From Glaesserella sp041817755 (GTDB lineage: Bacteria > Pseudomonadota > Gammaproteobacteria > Enterobacterales > Pasteurellaceae): DNA of 33,914 nt. Each line of letters opens with the position of its first letter. Position 1 is the stretch's first letter. Below the pieces are notes generated by a model that ran no database searches, was not told where the DNA came from, and worked only from the letters and a program-made list of their open reading frames with translations. Both the position numbers and the translations under genes were made by a program. The stretch lies in NCBI RefSeq assembly GCF_041817755.1, contig NZ_JBGYBX010000024.1, positions 1-33,914 of the forward strand, written 5' to 3'. Below are positions 8,187 to 15,520 of this stretch, piece by piece.

Positions 8187-9203
8187 ATGTTTAGTGGTCT
8201 TTTTATCGGGATACTTCTCGGTTTTTTCTTACAACGCGGGCAATTTTGCTTCGTATCCGGTTTTCGCAACATTTATACCCAGCGAAACTTCCGCTTTTTT
8301 AGCGCATTGTTAATTGCGGTCTCCATTCAATCTATCGGTTTTTTTAGTTTAAGTGAATTAGGGCTGATCACCATTCCGAATACCCCTATGCCTCTGTTAG
8401 CAACGGTGTTGGGCGGTTTTGTTTTTGGTATCGGTATGATCTTGGCGAATTGCTGTGCCAGCGGTGGTTGGTTTCGCACTGGAGAAGGGGCGGTTGGTAG
8501 TTGGATTGCCTTGGTCTGTTTTGCCCTCACGATGACGGCAACCCAAACGGGGGCGTTGAAGCAGTGGGTTAATCCGTTACTACTAGAAACGTCAAACCTT
8601 GACAATATGCACCGCACTTTTGGCATTTCGCCGTGGATTTTAGTTGCCATTCTCGTATTGATGACACTGGCAATGATTATTCACCACATCAAACACCCAC
8701 GCTATCAATTCCCGAAAGAACCGACGCAAGCGGTGATTTCCCATCGAATTTTTACCAAACACTGGCACCCTTTTGCTACCGCAGTATGTATCGGTCTGCT
8801 TGGCGTGTTGGCGTGGTTTGTGAGTGAGCAGTACGGCAGAGCTTACGGCTATGGTGTCGCTGTGCCGACCGCCAATGTGATGCAGTATATCGTGATCGGG
8901 CAACAGCGTTATCTCAACTGGGGAACTTACTTCGTTCTCGGCATTTTGCTCGGCTCTTTTATCTCCGCAAAATTGAGTGGGGAATTTGAAATCCGCGTGC
9001 CTGAACCCAAAGCGATTATGCAACGAATGTTCGGCGGTTTCCTGATGGGGATCGGTGCCAGCCTTGCAGGCGGTTGTACGATCACCAACTCACTGGTTTC
9101 GACCGCTTATTTTTCGTGGCAAGGTTGGCTTGCTACGCTGATGATTATGCTCGGCTGTTGGACTGCAACTTACTTTATTAAGCCAACGCAATGTCGCATT
9201 TAA
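8187..9203 (+). CDS. YeeE/YedE-family sulfur (thiosulfate-type) transporter
   Basis: 338-residue polytopic inner-membrane protein with two similar halves. Cys21, Cys90 (in ANCCASGGW) and Cys297 (in LAGGCTIT) fall where the YeeE/TsuA thiosulfate importer has its three functional cysteines, which hand thiosulfate through the protein. The GWFRTGEG stretch is also characteristic. A weak RBS (TTAAGG) precedes ATG 8187. It follows the TSUP gene by 98 bases and precedes the first rhodanese by 61 bases. No TusA-like partner is seen, unlike E. coli yeeE-yeeD. Here two periplasm-facing rhodaneses are the neighbours, which suggests coupled thiosulfate or polysulfide handling. Confidence 0.88.
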   Translation: MFSGLFIGILLGFFLQRGQFCFVSGFRNIYTQRNFRFFSALLIAVSIQSIGFFSLSELGLITIPNTPMPLLATVLGGFVFGIGMILANCCASGGWFRTGEGAVGSWIALVCFALTMTATQTGALKQWVNPLLLETSNLDNMHRTFGISPWILVAILVLMTLAMIIHHIKHPRYQFPKEPTQAVISHRIFTKHWHPFATAVCIGLLGVLAWFVSEQYGRAYGYGVAVPTANVMQYIVIGQQRYLNWGTYFVLGILLGSFISAKLSGEFEIRVPEPKAIMQRMFGGFLMGIGASLAGGCTITNSLVSTAYFSWQGWLATLMIMLGCWTATYFIKPTQCRI

Positions 9204-9223
9204 TTAAATAAACCAACCTAAAT

Positions 9224-9262
9224 CCCCTCCCCCGTTTACGGGGGAGGGTTAGGGTGGGGGGA
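9224..9262. repeat. G-rich hairpin repeat, copy 2
   Basis: CCCTCCCCCGT and ACGGGGGAGGG form an 11-bp stem at 9225-9248, followed by TTAGGGTGGGGGG. It is closely related to the copy at 5299-5341. The terminal G-run lies 4 bases from ATG 9265 and serves as the ribosome binding site of the rhodanese gene. Confidence 0.75.
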
Positions 9263-9264
9263 AT

Positions 9265-10632
9265 ATGAAAAAAACACTTTTTGCAATTTTTTCTCTCTTT
9301 CTAACCGCTTGTAACGACAATGTCGTCAAGACAATTGACACGGAAGAACTACTAGCGAACCTTGATAATCCTGACTATGTAATTATTGATAGCCGTAACG
9401 ACAGCCTGTATAACGGCTTTAAAGACAAACACGCCAGCCGTGGCGGACATATCAAAGGGGCTATTCAGTTTCGTTGTAACTGGTTTGAACGGATTGAAGC
9501 CGACAAGTTCGACAGTTTTGCCGAAGCCAAAGGGATCAGCAAGCAGAAAACCTTAGTGATTTACGATAGCAATCCTGATGAATTAGCTTGTATTTCGGCG
9601 GAGTTTAATGCAAAAGGCTACAAAGTTCGTACTTTTAGCGACTTTATCAGCTATGCCAATGCCGGTTATCCGTTAGACAGTTTTCCCCATTTCCAATATA
9701 GCGTTTCGCCCGAATGGCTGTACGCTTTAATGCAGGGGGAGCAACCTGAAACCTACCACAACGACCAATTTATGCTGTTTGAAGTGTCGTGGGGAACGCT
9801 CGAAAAAGCCAAAGCCTATACGCAACATATTGTCGGAGCTTACCATTTCGATACGGACTGGGTGGAAGGCGAAGCCCCTGTGTATAACCTTGCCGAACCG
9901 CAACAAATTGAGCAAAACCTGTTACAACACGGGATTACCAAAGATAAAACTATTGTGCTTTATTCCGACAATCCGCTTGCCGCCTATCGTGTGTTTTGGG
10001 CGTTGAAATGGGCTGGCGTAGAAGATGTGCGAGTGTTAAACGGCAATCTTGCCACTTGGATGGACGCAGGTTTTCCAACGGAAACCAAAGTCAATCTGCC
10101 ACAGCCAGAAACAGCGTTCGGCACAACCATTCCGGCTAATCCGCAGATCAACATCAGCCAACCTGAACAGGCTTATACCCATCAGCAACAAGGCTTGAAG
10201 CTCGTTAGCACAAGGGCGTGGGAAGAGTTTATCGGCGAAGTGAGTGGTGATGAACATATTCAAGCAACAGGCGAACCGCAGGGAGCGATTTGGGGCTTTT
10301 CGGGTTCGGCTCCGTCAAATGTCGCCGATTTTTACGACCCTGATGACACCTTGCGTAACCCGAAAGAGATCGTGGCACTGTGGCAAGGACAACATATTCA
10401 ACAAGGCGATCAACTGGCGTTCTATTGCGGAACGGGCTGGCGAGCGTCCGTGCCGTGGTTTATGACCCAACTTCTCGGCTGGCAAAATACGGCGGTTTAT
10501 GACGGCGGTTGGAATGCGTGGCAGATGACCAAATTGCCCGTACAAAAAGGCGTACCCAACGGCATTGTAAAACCCGATGCCAAAAATGACGCCGGCAGAA
10601 TGTTGAAAAAAGGCAATTCGTGTCGGAGTTGA
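9265..10632 (+). CDS. YnjE-like three-domain rhodanese lipoprotein (copy A)
   Basis: Predicted thiosulfate sulfurtransferase of 455 residues with a lipoprotein signal peptide (lipobox LTAC, Cys16), so it is anchored in the cell envelope. Three rhodanese-like domains can be made out. The first (about 25-135) and second (about 160-280) lack the catalytic Cys at the loop position (YDSNPDE and YSDNPLA). The third has the active loop Cys388-GTGWRAS followed by YDGGWNAW, as in E. coli YnjE. The lipobox codons contain an uptake sequence (9304-9312). Its C-terminus is about 12 residues longer than that of copy B and runs toward the REP-type repeats. It and copy B are a tandem duplication. Sulfur donor and acceptor are unknown; thiosulfate is likely given the neighbouring transporter. 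Confidence 0.88.
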   Translation: MKKTLFAIFSLFLTACNDNVVKTIDTEELLANLDNPDYVIIDSRNDSLYNGFKDKHASRGGHIKGAIQFRCNWFERIEADKFDSFAEAKGISKQKTLVIYDSNPDELACISAEFNAKGYKVRTFSDFISYANAGYPLDSFPHFQYSVSPEWLYALMQGEQPETYHNDQFMLFEVSWGTLEKAKAYTQHIVGAYHFDTDWVEGEAPVYNLAEPQQIEQNLLQHGITKDKTIVLYSDNPLAAYRVFWALKWAGVEDVRVLNGNLATWMDAGFPTETKVNLPQPETAFGTTIPANPQINISQPEQAYTHQQQGLKLVSTRAWEEFIGEVSGDEHIQATGEPQGAIWGFSGSAPSNVADFYDPDDTLRNPKEIVALWQGQHIQQGDQLAFYCGTGWRASVPWFMTQLLGWQNTAVYDGGWNAWQMTKLPVQKGVPNGIVKPDAKNDAGRMLKKGNSCRS

Positions 10633-10638
10633 TGAAGC

Positions 10639-10770
10639 GTAGGGACACACTGCGTGTGTCCGTCTCGCCTTTGTTTTACACAGAAAAGATATTCAGCGGA
10701 CAGACACAGTGCGTCCATTGTAACAAAAAATCTTAATTTATATTTACGGACACACGCAGTGTGTCCCTAC
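10639..10770. repeat. REP-type inverted pair (BIME/REPIN-like) between the rhodanese genes
   Basis: GTAG followed by GGACACAC-TGC-GTGTGTCC and G occurs at 10639-10662. Its exact 24-base reverse complement lies at 10747-10770. Each half is a perfect 8-bp hairpin with a GTAG head, the hallmark of REP elements mobilised by RAYT transposases. A degenerate third copy (CGGACAGACACAGTGCGTCC) is at 10697-10716. No transposase is present here. Confidence 0.8.
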
Positions 10771-10795
10771 AAACATAAAACAAAAGGAAACCCCT

Positions 10796-12127
10796 ATGAA
10801 ATTTAAACTTACTTTACTTGCAACTTCTTTGGCTTTTTTGACCGCTTGTAATGACAAGTCGGTGAAAGAAATCGGCATTGATGAACTGGTAAAAAATCTA
10901 GACAACCCTGAATTTGTGGTGGTTGATGGTCGCCAAGACAGCCTTTATAACGGCTTTAAAGATGGCGATGCCAAACGTGGCGGACATATCAAAGGTGCGG
11001 TGCAATTCCGTTGCGACTGGTTGCCACAAATTGCTGATGACAAATTTGAAATCTTTGCTAAAAACAAAGGGATCAGCAAAGAGAAAACCGTGGTGTTTTA
11101 CGATACCAATGCGGAGCAACTGAGCTGTTTAAGCAAAAAATTTGCCGACAAAGGTTATAAAGTGCGTGAATTTAAAGCGTTCAAAGAGTACGCAAATAGC
11201 GATAAGCCACTTGAAGCCTTCCCGAATTTCCAATACAGCGTATCGCCTGAATGGGTCAATGCGGTGATCAAAGGTGAAAAACCTGAAACCTACGCTAACA
11301 ACGATTTTATGGTATTCCACGTTGGTTGGGGGCCTGTTGAAAAAGCGGAGAGCTACAAACAGCATATCCCAGGGGCGTTCCACTTCAATACAGACTGGGT
11401 AGAAAACGATCCTGTATGGAACTTATCTGAGCCGAAAGTGATTGAGCAAAACTTACTCAATGCAGGAATTAACAAAAACAAAACCATTATTCTTTATTCT
11501 GACAACCAACTCGCCGCTTACCGCATTTTCTGGGCGTTAAAATGGGCTGGCGTGGAAGATGTGCGAGTGTTAAACGGCAATTTTGCCACTTGGACAAAAG
11601 CAGGCTTCCCGGCAGAAACGACCGTTAATACCCCAACCCCGGTCAGCGAGTTTGGTGCAGTTATTCCGGTTAATCCACAGATCAACATCTCAATGCCGGC
11701 AGATGCGATGGCTCGTCAGCAACAAGGCTTGAAATTAATCAGTAACCGAGCGTGGGACGAATACACAGGCAAAATCAGCGGTTACGACTACATTCCGGGT
11801 AAAGGCGAACCGCAAGGGGCAATCTGGGGCTTTGCAGGTAGCGACTCGTCTAATATGGCGGATTATTACGACCTTGACGGCACACTGCGTAATCCGAATG
11901 AAATCTTCGCACTCTGGAAAGGACAAAACATCAACCAAGGCGATCAACTTGCGTTCTACTGCGGCACAGGCTGGCGAGCAGGGGTATCCTGGTTTATGAC
12001 CCAATTAGCAGGCTGGAAAGATACCTACGTTTATGACGGTGGCTGGAATGCGTGGCAGATGGATTCAACATTCCCTGTACAGAAAGGAGCACCGAATAAT
12101 ATGGTGAAGCCGGATAGTAAGAACTAG
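10796..12127 (+). CDS. YnjE-like three-domain rhodanese lipoprotein (copy B)
   Basis: 443-residue paralogue of the preceding gene, clearly similar along its whole length (shared blocks DSLYNGFKD, RRGGHIKGA-like, WALKWAGVEDVRVLNG, FYCGTGWRA). The signal peptide ends in the lipobox LTAC with Cys18. Only the third rhodanese domain keeps the catalytic loop (Cys389-GTGWRAG). RBS AAAGGAAA precedes ATG 10796. As in copy A, an uptake sequence (10841-10849) encodes the lipobox. A strong terminator follows at 12139. Retention of both copies with intact active loops suggests dosage or a split of roles. The specific sulfur substrate is not shown by the sequence. Confidence 0.88.
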   Translation: MKFKLTLLATSLAFLTACNDKSVKEIGIDELVKNLDNPEFVVVDGRQDSLYNGFKDGDAKRGGHIKGAVQFRCDWLPQIADDKFEIFAKNKGISKEKTVVFYDTNAEQLSCLSKKFADKGYKVREFKAFKEYANSDKPLEAFPNFQYSVSPEWVNAVIKGEKPETYANNDFMVFHVGWGPVEKAESYKQHIPGAFHFNTDWVENDPVWNLSEPKVIEQNLLNAGINKNKTIILYSDNQLAAYRIFWALKWAGVEDVRVLNGNFATWTKAGFPAETTVNTPTPVSEFGAVIPVNPQINISMPADAMARQQQGLKLISNRAWDEYTGKISGYDYIPGKGEPQGAIWGFAGSDSSNMADYYDLDGTLRNPNEIFALWKGQNINQGDQLAFYCGTGWRAGVSWFMTQLAGWKDTYVYDGGWNAWQMDSTFPVQKGAPNNMVKPDSKN

Positions 12128-12138
12128 TAATAGAATGG

Positions 12139-12172
12139 AAAAAGCCTTTTTGTGATAACAAAAAGGCTTTTT
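12139..12172. terminator. Bidirectional terminator
   Basis: A perfect 15-bp stem (AAAAAGCCTTTTTGT against its complement) with a GATA loop has T-runs on both strands. It separates the convergent rhodanese copy B and the Arg/Asp/Tyr-rich gene. Confidence 0.9.
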
Positions 12173-12176
12173 CATA

Positions 12177-12605
12177 TTAATTATTTAAATACGGATTATT
12201 TTTCATGTATGGATTTTTGTAATTATCTTTATAGATCCCCTGTGCCGAATTACGGCGGGGTTCGCGATAGTCATCTCGATCACGACGATAATCATCACGG
12301 TAATAACCCCGAGAATCACGGCGATCGTAATCTCTCTCACGATAATAATCATCGCGGTAATAGTCACGTTGTGAACGTCTGTATTCATCCCGACGGTATT
12401 CGCGTTCCGTTTTTTTCGGAGCGATACCGTAATTGTTGTTATCCATATAATATTCGTTTTTGTTGCCGAGATTTTTATCCAACGAACCTTGGATGCTGTC
12501 GGTTAAACCTTGGTTGATTTTTAAACTGTGCTGGCTTTGTAATTCCGCCTGCGCACCTGCGGTTAACCCGATTAAAATCATGGTTACGGAAAATAATTTC
12601 TTCAT
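12177..12605 (-). CDS. Exported Arg/Asp/Tyr-rich low-complexity protein of unknown function
   Basis: 142 residues. A clear signal peptide (MKKLFSVTMILIGLTAGAQA, cleavage after about residue 20) is followed by a polar stretch. Residues of about 65-125 are dominated by Arg, Asp and Tyr in YRDDY/RRD/YRE patterns, and the tail is Asn/Tyr-rich (NPYLNN). No domain was recognised. It should be periplasmic and intrinsically disordered; a zwitterionic R/D/Y repeat suggests RNA, metal or surface interaction, but that is speculation. It is a single gene with its own upstream region and shares the terminator at 12139. The signal peptide and consistent reading frame argue that it is a real gene and not a chance ORF; the plus-strand ORF opposite it is a shadow. 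Confidence 0.75.
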   Translation of the reverse strand: MKKLFSVTMILIGLTAGAQAELQSQHSLKINQGLTDSIQGSLDKNLGNKNEYYMDNNNYGIAPKKTEREYRRDEYRRSQRDYYRDDYYRERDYDRRDSRGYYRDDYRRDRDDYREPRRNSAQGIYKDNYKNPYMKNNPYLNN

Positions 12606-12829
12606 TGTTGCTTCCTACATTTAAGCGATAGATTATCTTTTTACAAAATTCCGATGAAATCAGACCGCTTGTATATCATCATCGATAGAGCGGTACCGAA
12701 TTATTATCAGTGAATTTTATCCGATTAGACGATAAATTCCCTAATTGGTTCATCATGTGCATGCCACAGATTATTTGCCTGCATATTAAACAAAAGAAAT
12801 CTGAAGAAAAACTTAAATTCTCTTATTTT

Positions 12830-12891
12830 TGTGATCTTGCTCACATTTTAGACAAAAGCGTTTTGCTTTTGATGAAAGAAAACTCTATATT
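12830..12891 (+). promoter_or_regulatory. CRP site and class I promoter of the EIIBCA gene
   Basis: TGTGATCTTGCTCACA (12830-12845) is a perfect CRP consensus. TTGCTT (12863-12868), 17 bases and TATATT (12886-12891) form a sigma-70 promoter whose start, near 12898, puts CRP at about -61, the classical class I position. The whole gene-free stretch 12606-13000 holds, besides this, an uptake sequence (12664-12672) and the RAT/terminator switch. Confidence 0.8.
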
Positions 12892-12905
12892 CCGCTTTAC
12901 ACAAG

Positions 12906-12978
12906 GGTGTTACGTTCATTCGGCAAGCCTAAACCAAACAGTATCATGTGTATTGTTTGGTTTAGGCTTTTTTATTTT
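12906..12978 (+). promoter_or_regulatory. RAT antiterminator site overlapping a Rho-independent terminator (bgl-type switch)
   Basis: GGTGTTACGTTCATTCGGCA and the following AGCCTAAACC (12906-12935) resemble the BglG/LicT ribonucleic antiterminator. They overlap the left arm of a perfect 16-bp terminator stem (12925-12940 with 12954-12969), which is followed by TTTTTATTTT. This mutually exclusive layout is that of antitermination-controlled PTS leaders. Confidence 0.8.
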
Positions 12979-13000
12979 CATCAAAAATGAGGATGCAATT

Positions 13001-14902
13001 ATGGCAAAAGATTTCAGCAAACTTGCCTCGGACATCGTGCAACTTGTCGGCGGAGAAGGCAATATCCATTCGTTGGTTCACTGCGCCACCCGTTTGCGTT
13101 TTATTCTAAAGGAAAGGGCAAAAGCGGATAAAAACCGTTTGGAACAAACGGCAGAGGTAATCAGCATTGTGGAAAGCGGCGGACAGTTTCAAGTCGTTAT
13201 CGGTAATAACGTGCCGAAAGTGTATGCTGAAATCATTAAAATTGCCGATATTCAAGCCGGCGATCCTTCTAATCTGCCTAAGCCGAGCTTAATTAATCGT
13301 GCCATTGATTTTCTTGCCGGATCCTTTACGCCGTTAATCGGGGTGATGGCCGGTGCCGGTATTCTAAAAGGGTTGATTGCCATCTTACAGGTTGCCGGTT
13401 GGTTGGATGCGACATCGGGTACCTACACTGTACTGGATGCTACCGCCGGTTCCACCTTCTATTTTTTACCGGTGTTGCTTGCGATAACGTGTGCCAATAA
13501 AGTGAAAGCCAGTCCTTATATTGCGGTGGCGGCAGCGGCGGCATTGTTGTATCCGAGTATTATTGACGCCAGTACAAAAGGAACGCTGAATTTCCTTGGG
13601 TTTGACATCGCGATGATGACTTATACCTACAGCGTTATTCCGATTCTGTTAGCGGTTTCCGCACAAGCTTATATCCAACGGTTTTTTGAACATATTTGGC
13701 ATGAATCCGTACGTAATTTCTTTGCGCCGGCTTGTACTTTATTAGTTGTTGTTCCTTTAACGCTGGCTGTGATCGGTCCTATCGGTTCCGCTATCGGTAA
13801 CGGTATTGCCAGTGTATTGGCGTGGTTATATGAAGCCAGCCCGATTGCGACCGGTGTAGTCGTCGGGGCGTTATGGCAGGTGCTGGTGATCTTCGGAATT
13901 CACTGGAGCATCGTGCCGATTATGATTAACAATATGGCAGTTGTCGGTTTTGACCTAATCGGTCCGTTGACTGCGGCTGCGGTATTAGGACAAGCCGGTG
14001 CGACATTTGCCGTATTCTTAAAATCACGTAATAAAGACATAAAATCTCTTGCGGGTTCAACCACCTTCAGTGGTGTTCTCGGTATCACCGAACCTTTAAT
14101 TTACGGTATTACGCTACGCTTTAAAAAACCGTTTGTTTGCGGCGTGTTAGGCGGTGCGGTCGGTGGTGCAATTATCGGTTTCGGCGGCACGAAAATGTTT
14201 GCCTTCGGTTTTAGCGGCTTATTGCTTTATCCTGTCATTATCGGTCCGGAAAGCAACATACTGACCTATTCGTTGGGTATGTTGGTGGCGTTCATTGTGG
14301 CGGGATTACTCACCTTTATATGGGGATATAGCGATAGAATGTTACCGGAGCAGCCTTTGTCGGTAGAGGCGATTAAAAATGAAGAGACGGAAACCAAACA
14401 ACCAACGGATAACGTCGCTCCGGTTTCTCAGTTTGATAAATACGGTTTGGTTAGTCCGCTGGAAGGGGAAATTCATCAGCTTAAAACAATTTCCGATCCG
14501 ATGTTTGCTTCGGAAGCGTTGGGAAAAGGCGTGGCTGTTTTACCGACGAAAGGCGAATTACGTTCGCCGATAAACGGTATCGTCAGTTCGGTGTTCCCGA
14601 CCAAACACGCCGTTAACTTGGTATCGGATGACGGGGTGGAAGTGTTGATTCATGTCGGTATGGATACGGTGCAATTAAACGGACAACACTTTGAGTCGTT
14701 TGTCAAAGACGGTGATCGGGTGGAAGTCGGGCAGTTGCTCACTCGCTTTGATATTGACAGCATTACCAAAGCCGGCTATTCGGTCATGACACCGATCATC
14801 ATCGCCAACACCGAAGATTATTTGGATGTGATCGCCACGACCGAACCGCATATTTATCACGGCGATGCTTTACTTCAAGTCGTGGTCAATCAATCGGTAT
14901 AG
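13001..14902 (+). CDS. bglF: Beta-glucoside-type PTS enzyme EIIBCA
   Basis: Inner-membrane permease that imports and phosphorylates a beta-glucoside-type sugar, and in this family also phosphorylates the cognate antiterminator. 633 residues from ATG 13001; the frame is open back to 12710, but that part lies across the promoter and terminator. Domain order is EIIB (residues 1-90, phospho-Cys28 in VHCATRLRF), EIIC (about 110-470, hydrophobic, with GITEPLIYGI) and EIIA (about 490-633, phospho-His551 in VLIHVGMDTV with KHAVNL before it). This order and length match BglF. No glycosidase lies next to it, and the likely regulator gene is at 225. A terminator follows at 14913. Confidence 0.93.
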   Translation: MAKDFSKLASDIVQLVGGEGNIHSLVHCATRLRFILKERAKADKNRLEQTAEVISIVESGGQFQVVIGNNVPKVYAEIIKIADIQAGDPSNLPKPSLINRAIDFLAGSFTPLIGVMAGAGILKGLIAILQVAGWLDATSGTYTVLDATAGSTFYFLPVLLAITCANKVKASPYIAVAAAAALLYPSIIDASTKGTLNFLGFDIAMMTYTYSVIPILLAVSAQAYIQRFFEHIWHESVRNFFAPACTLLVVVPLTLAVIGPIGSAIGNGIASVLAWLYEASPIATGVVVGALWQVLVIFGIHWSIVPIMINNMAVVGFDLIGPLTAAAVLGQAGATFAVFLKSRNKDIKSLAGSTTFSGVLGITEPLIYGITLRFKKPFVCGVLGGAVGGAIIGFGGTKMFAFGFSGLLLYPVIIGPESNILTYSLGMLVAFIVAGLLTFIWGYSDRMLPEQPLSVEAIKNEETETKQPTDNVAPVSQFDKYGLVSPLEGEIHQLKTISDPMFASEALGKGVAVLPTKGELRSPINGIVSSVFPTKHAVNLVSDDGVEVLIHVGMDTVQLNGQHFESFVKDGDRVEVGQLLTRFDIDSITKAGYSVMTPIIIANTEDYLDVIATTEPHIYHGDALLQVVVNQSV

Positions 14903-14912
14903 CGAAAAAGCA

Positions 14913-14936
14913 AAGAGCACGTCGCAACGTGCTCTT
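14913..14936. terminator. Bidirectional terminator between bglF and rraA
   Basis: AAGAGCACGT and ACGTGCTCTT make a perfect 10-bp stem with a CGCA loop. The minus side continues TTTGCTTTTT, a good tail for rraA. The plus side is AAATTT. Confidence 0.75.
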
Positions 14937-14956
14937 AAATTTAGAATCAATCGTGA

Positions 14957-15457
14957 TTATTCGCTGAGATCATCGGTTAAATCCAGTAATTCAGGCGATA
15001 AAATGATACCGGTCAAATCGGCGTAAACATAGTCTTCCGGCAGGAAGGTCACACCGCCGAAATTTACCGGTGTATCCACTTCGCCGTGCGTGTCATTATC
15101 CGCACCGACCGGAATCGGCGCCAGCGCCTGAATACCGATATCCAACGTTTCCAGCACATCGAGTTGGCGAACCGCACCGTTGACGATAATGCCTTCCCAA
15201 CCGTTATCGACGGCGAGCTGGGCGAGTTCGCCATCAATCAATGCACGGCGAACGACACCGCCACCGTCCACCAACAGTACGCGCCCCTCTCCTTCTTCTT
15301 CCAACACTTCGGCAATCAGCCCGTTACTTTCAAAGCATTTTACCGTGGTGATTTTGCCGAAAAAGGACGAAACGCCGCCAAAACTGGAAAAAATCGGTTC
15401 CACGACATCAACCTGATCAGAATAAATATCACAAAGTGCAGAAGTATCAATGCGCAT
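14957..15457 (-). CDS. rraA: Regulator of RNase E activity RraA
   Basis: 166-residue cytoplasmic protein that binds RNase E (and degradosome helicases) and restrains RNA cleavage in gammaproteobacteria. The sequence is recognisable throughout, with SSFFGKITTVKCFE near the N-terminus, the central VDGGGVVRRALIDG and GIIVNGAVRQ, and PVGADNDTHGEVD toward the end. The trimeric RraA fold is shared with certain aldolases, but the length and identity fit RraA. AAGGAA lies upstream of ATG 15457. It is a single-gene unit ended by the terminator at 14913. Confidence 0.95.
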   Translation of the reverse strand: MRIDTSALCDIYSDQVDVVEPIFSSFGGVSSFFGKITTVKCFESNGLIAEVLEEEGEGRVLLVDGGGVVRRALIDGELAQLAVDNGWEGIIVNGAVRQLDVLETLDIGIQALAPIPVGADNDTHGEVDTPVNFGGVTFLPEDYVYADLTGIILSPELLDLTDDLSE

Positions 15458-15520
15458 AGTATGTTCCTTTTTTAAGAATAACGGTAAAGAGTATAAACCT
15501 TTGCAAAATTTTGTTCAAAT

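Noticed and set aside
10639..10770. Possible CRISPR-like repeats
   Set aside because: Only inverted copies occur, without regular spacers; they fit REP elements.
12152..12517. Plus-strand His/Asn/Asp-rich open frame
   Set aside because: It is the reverse reading of the Arg/Asp/Tyr repeat codons; only the minus frame has a signal peptide.
12710..13000. Upstream in-frame extension of the EIIBCA gene
   Set aside because: It runs through the CRP site, promoter, RAT and terminator stem; the protein starts with the family sequence at 13001.
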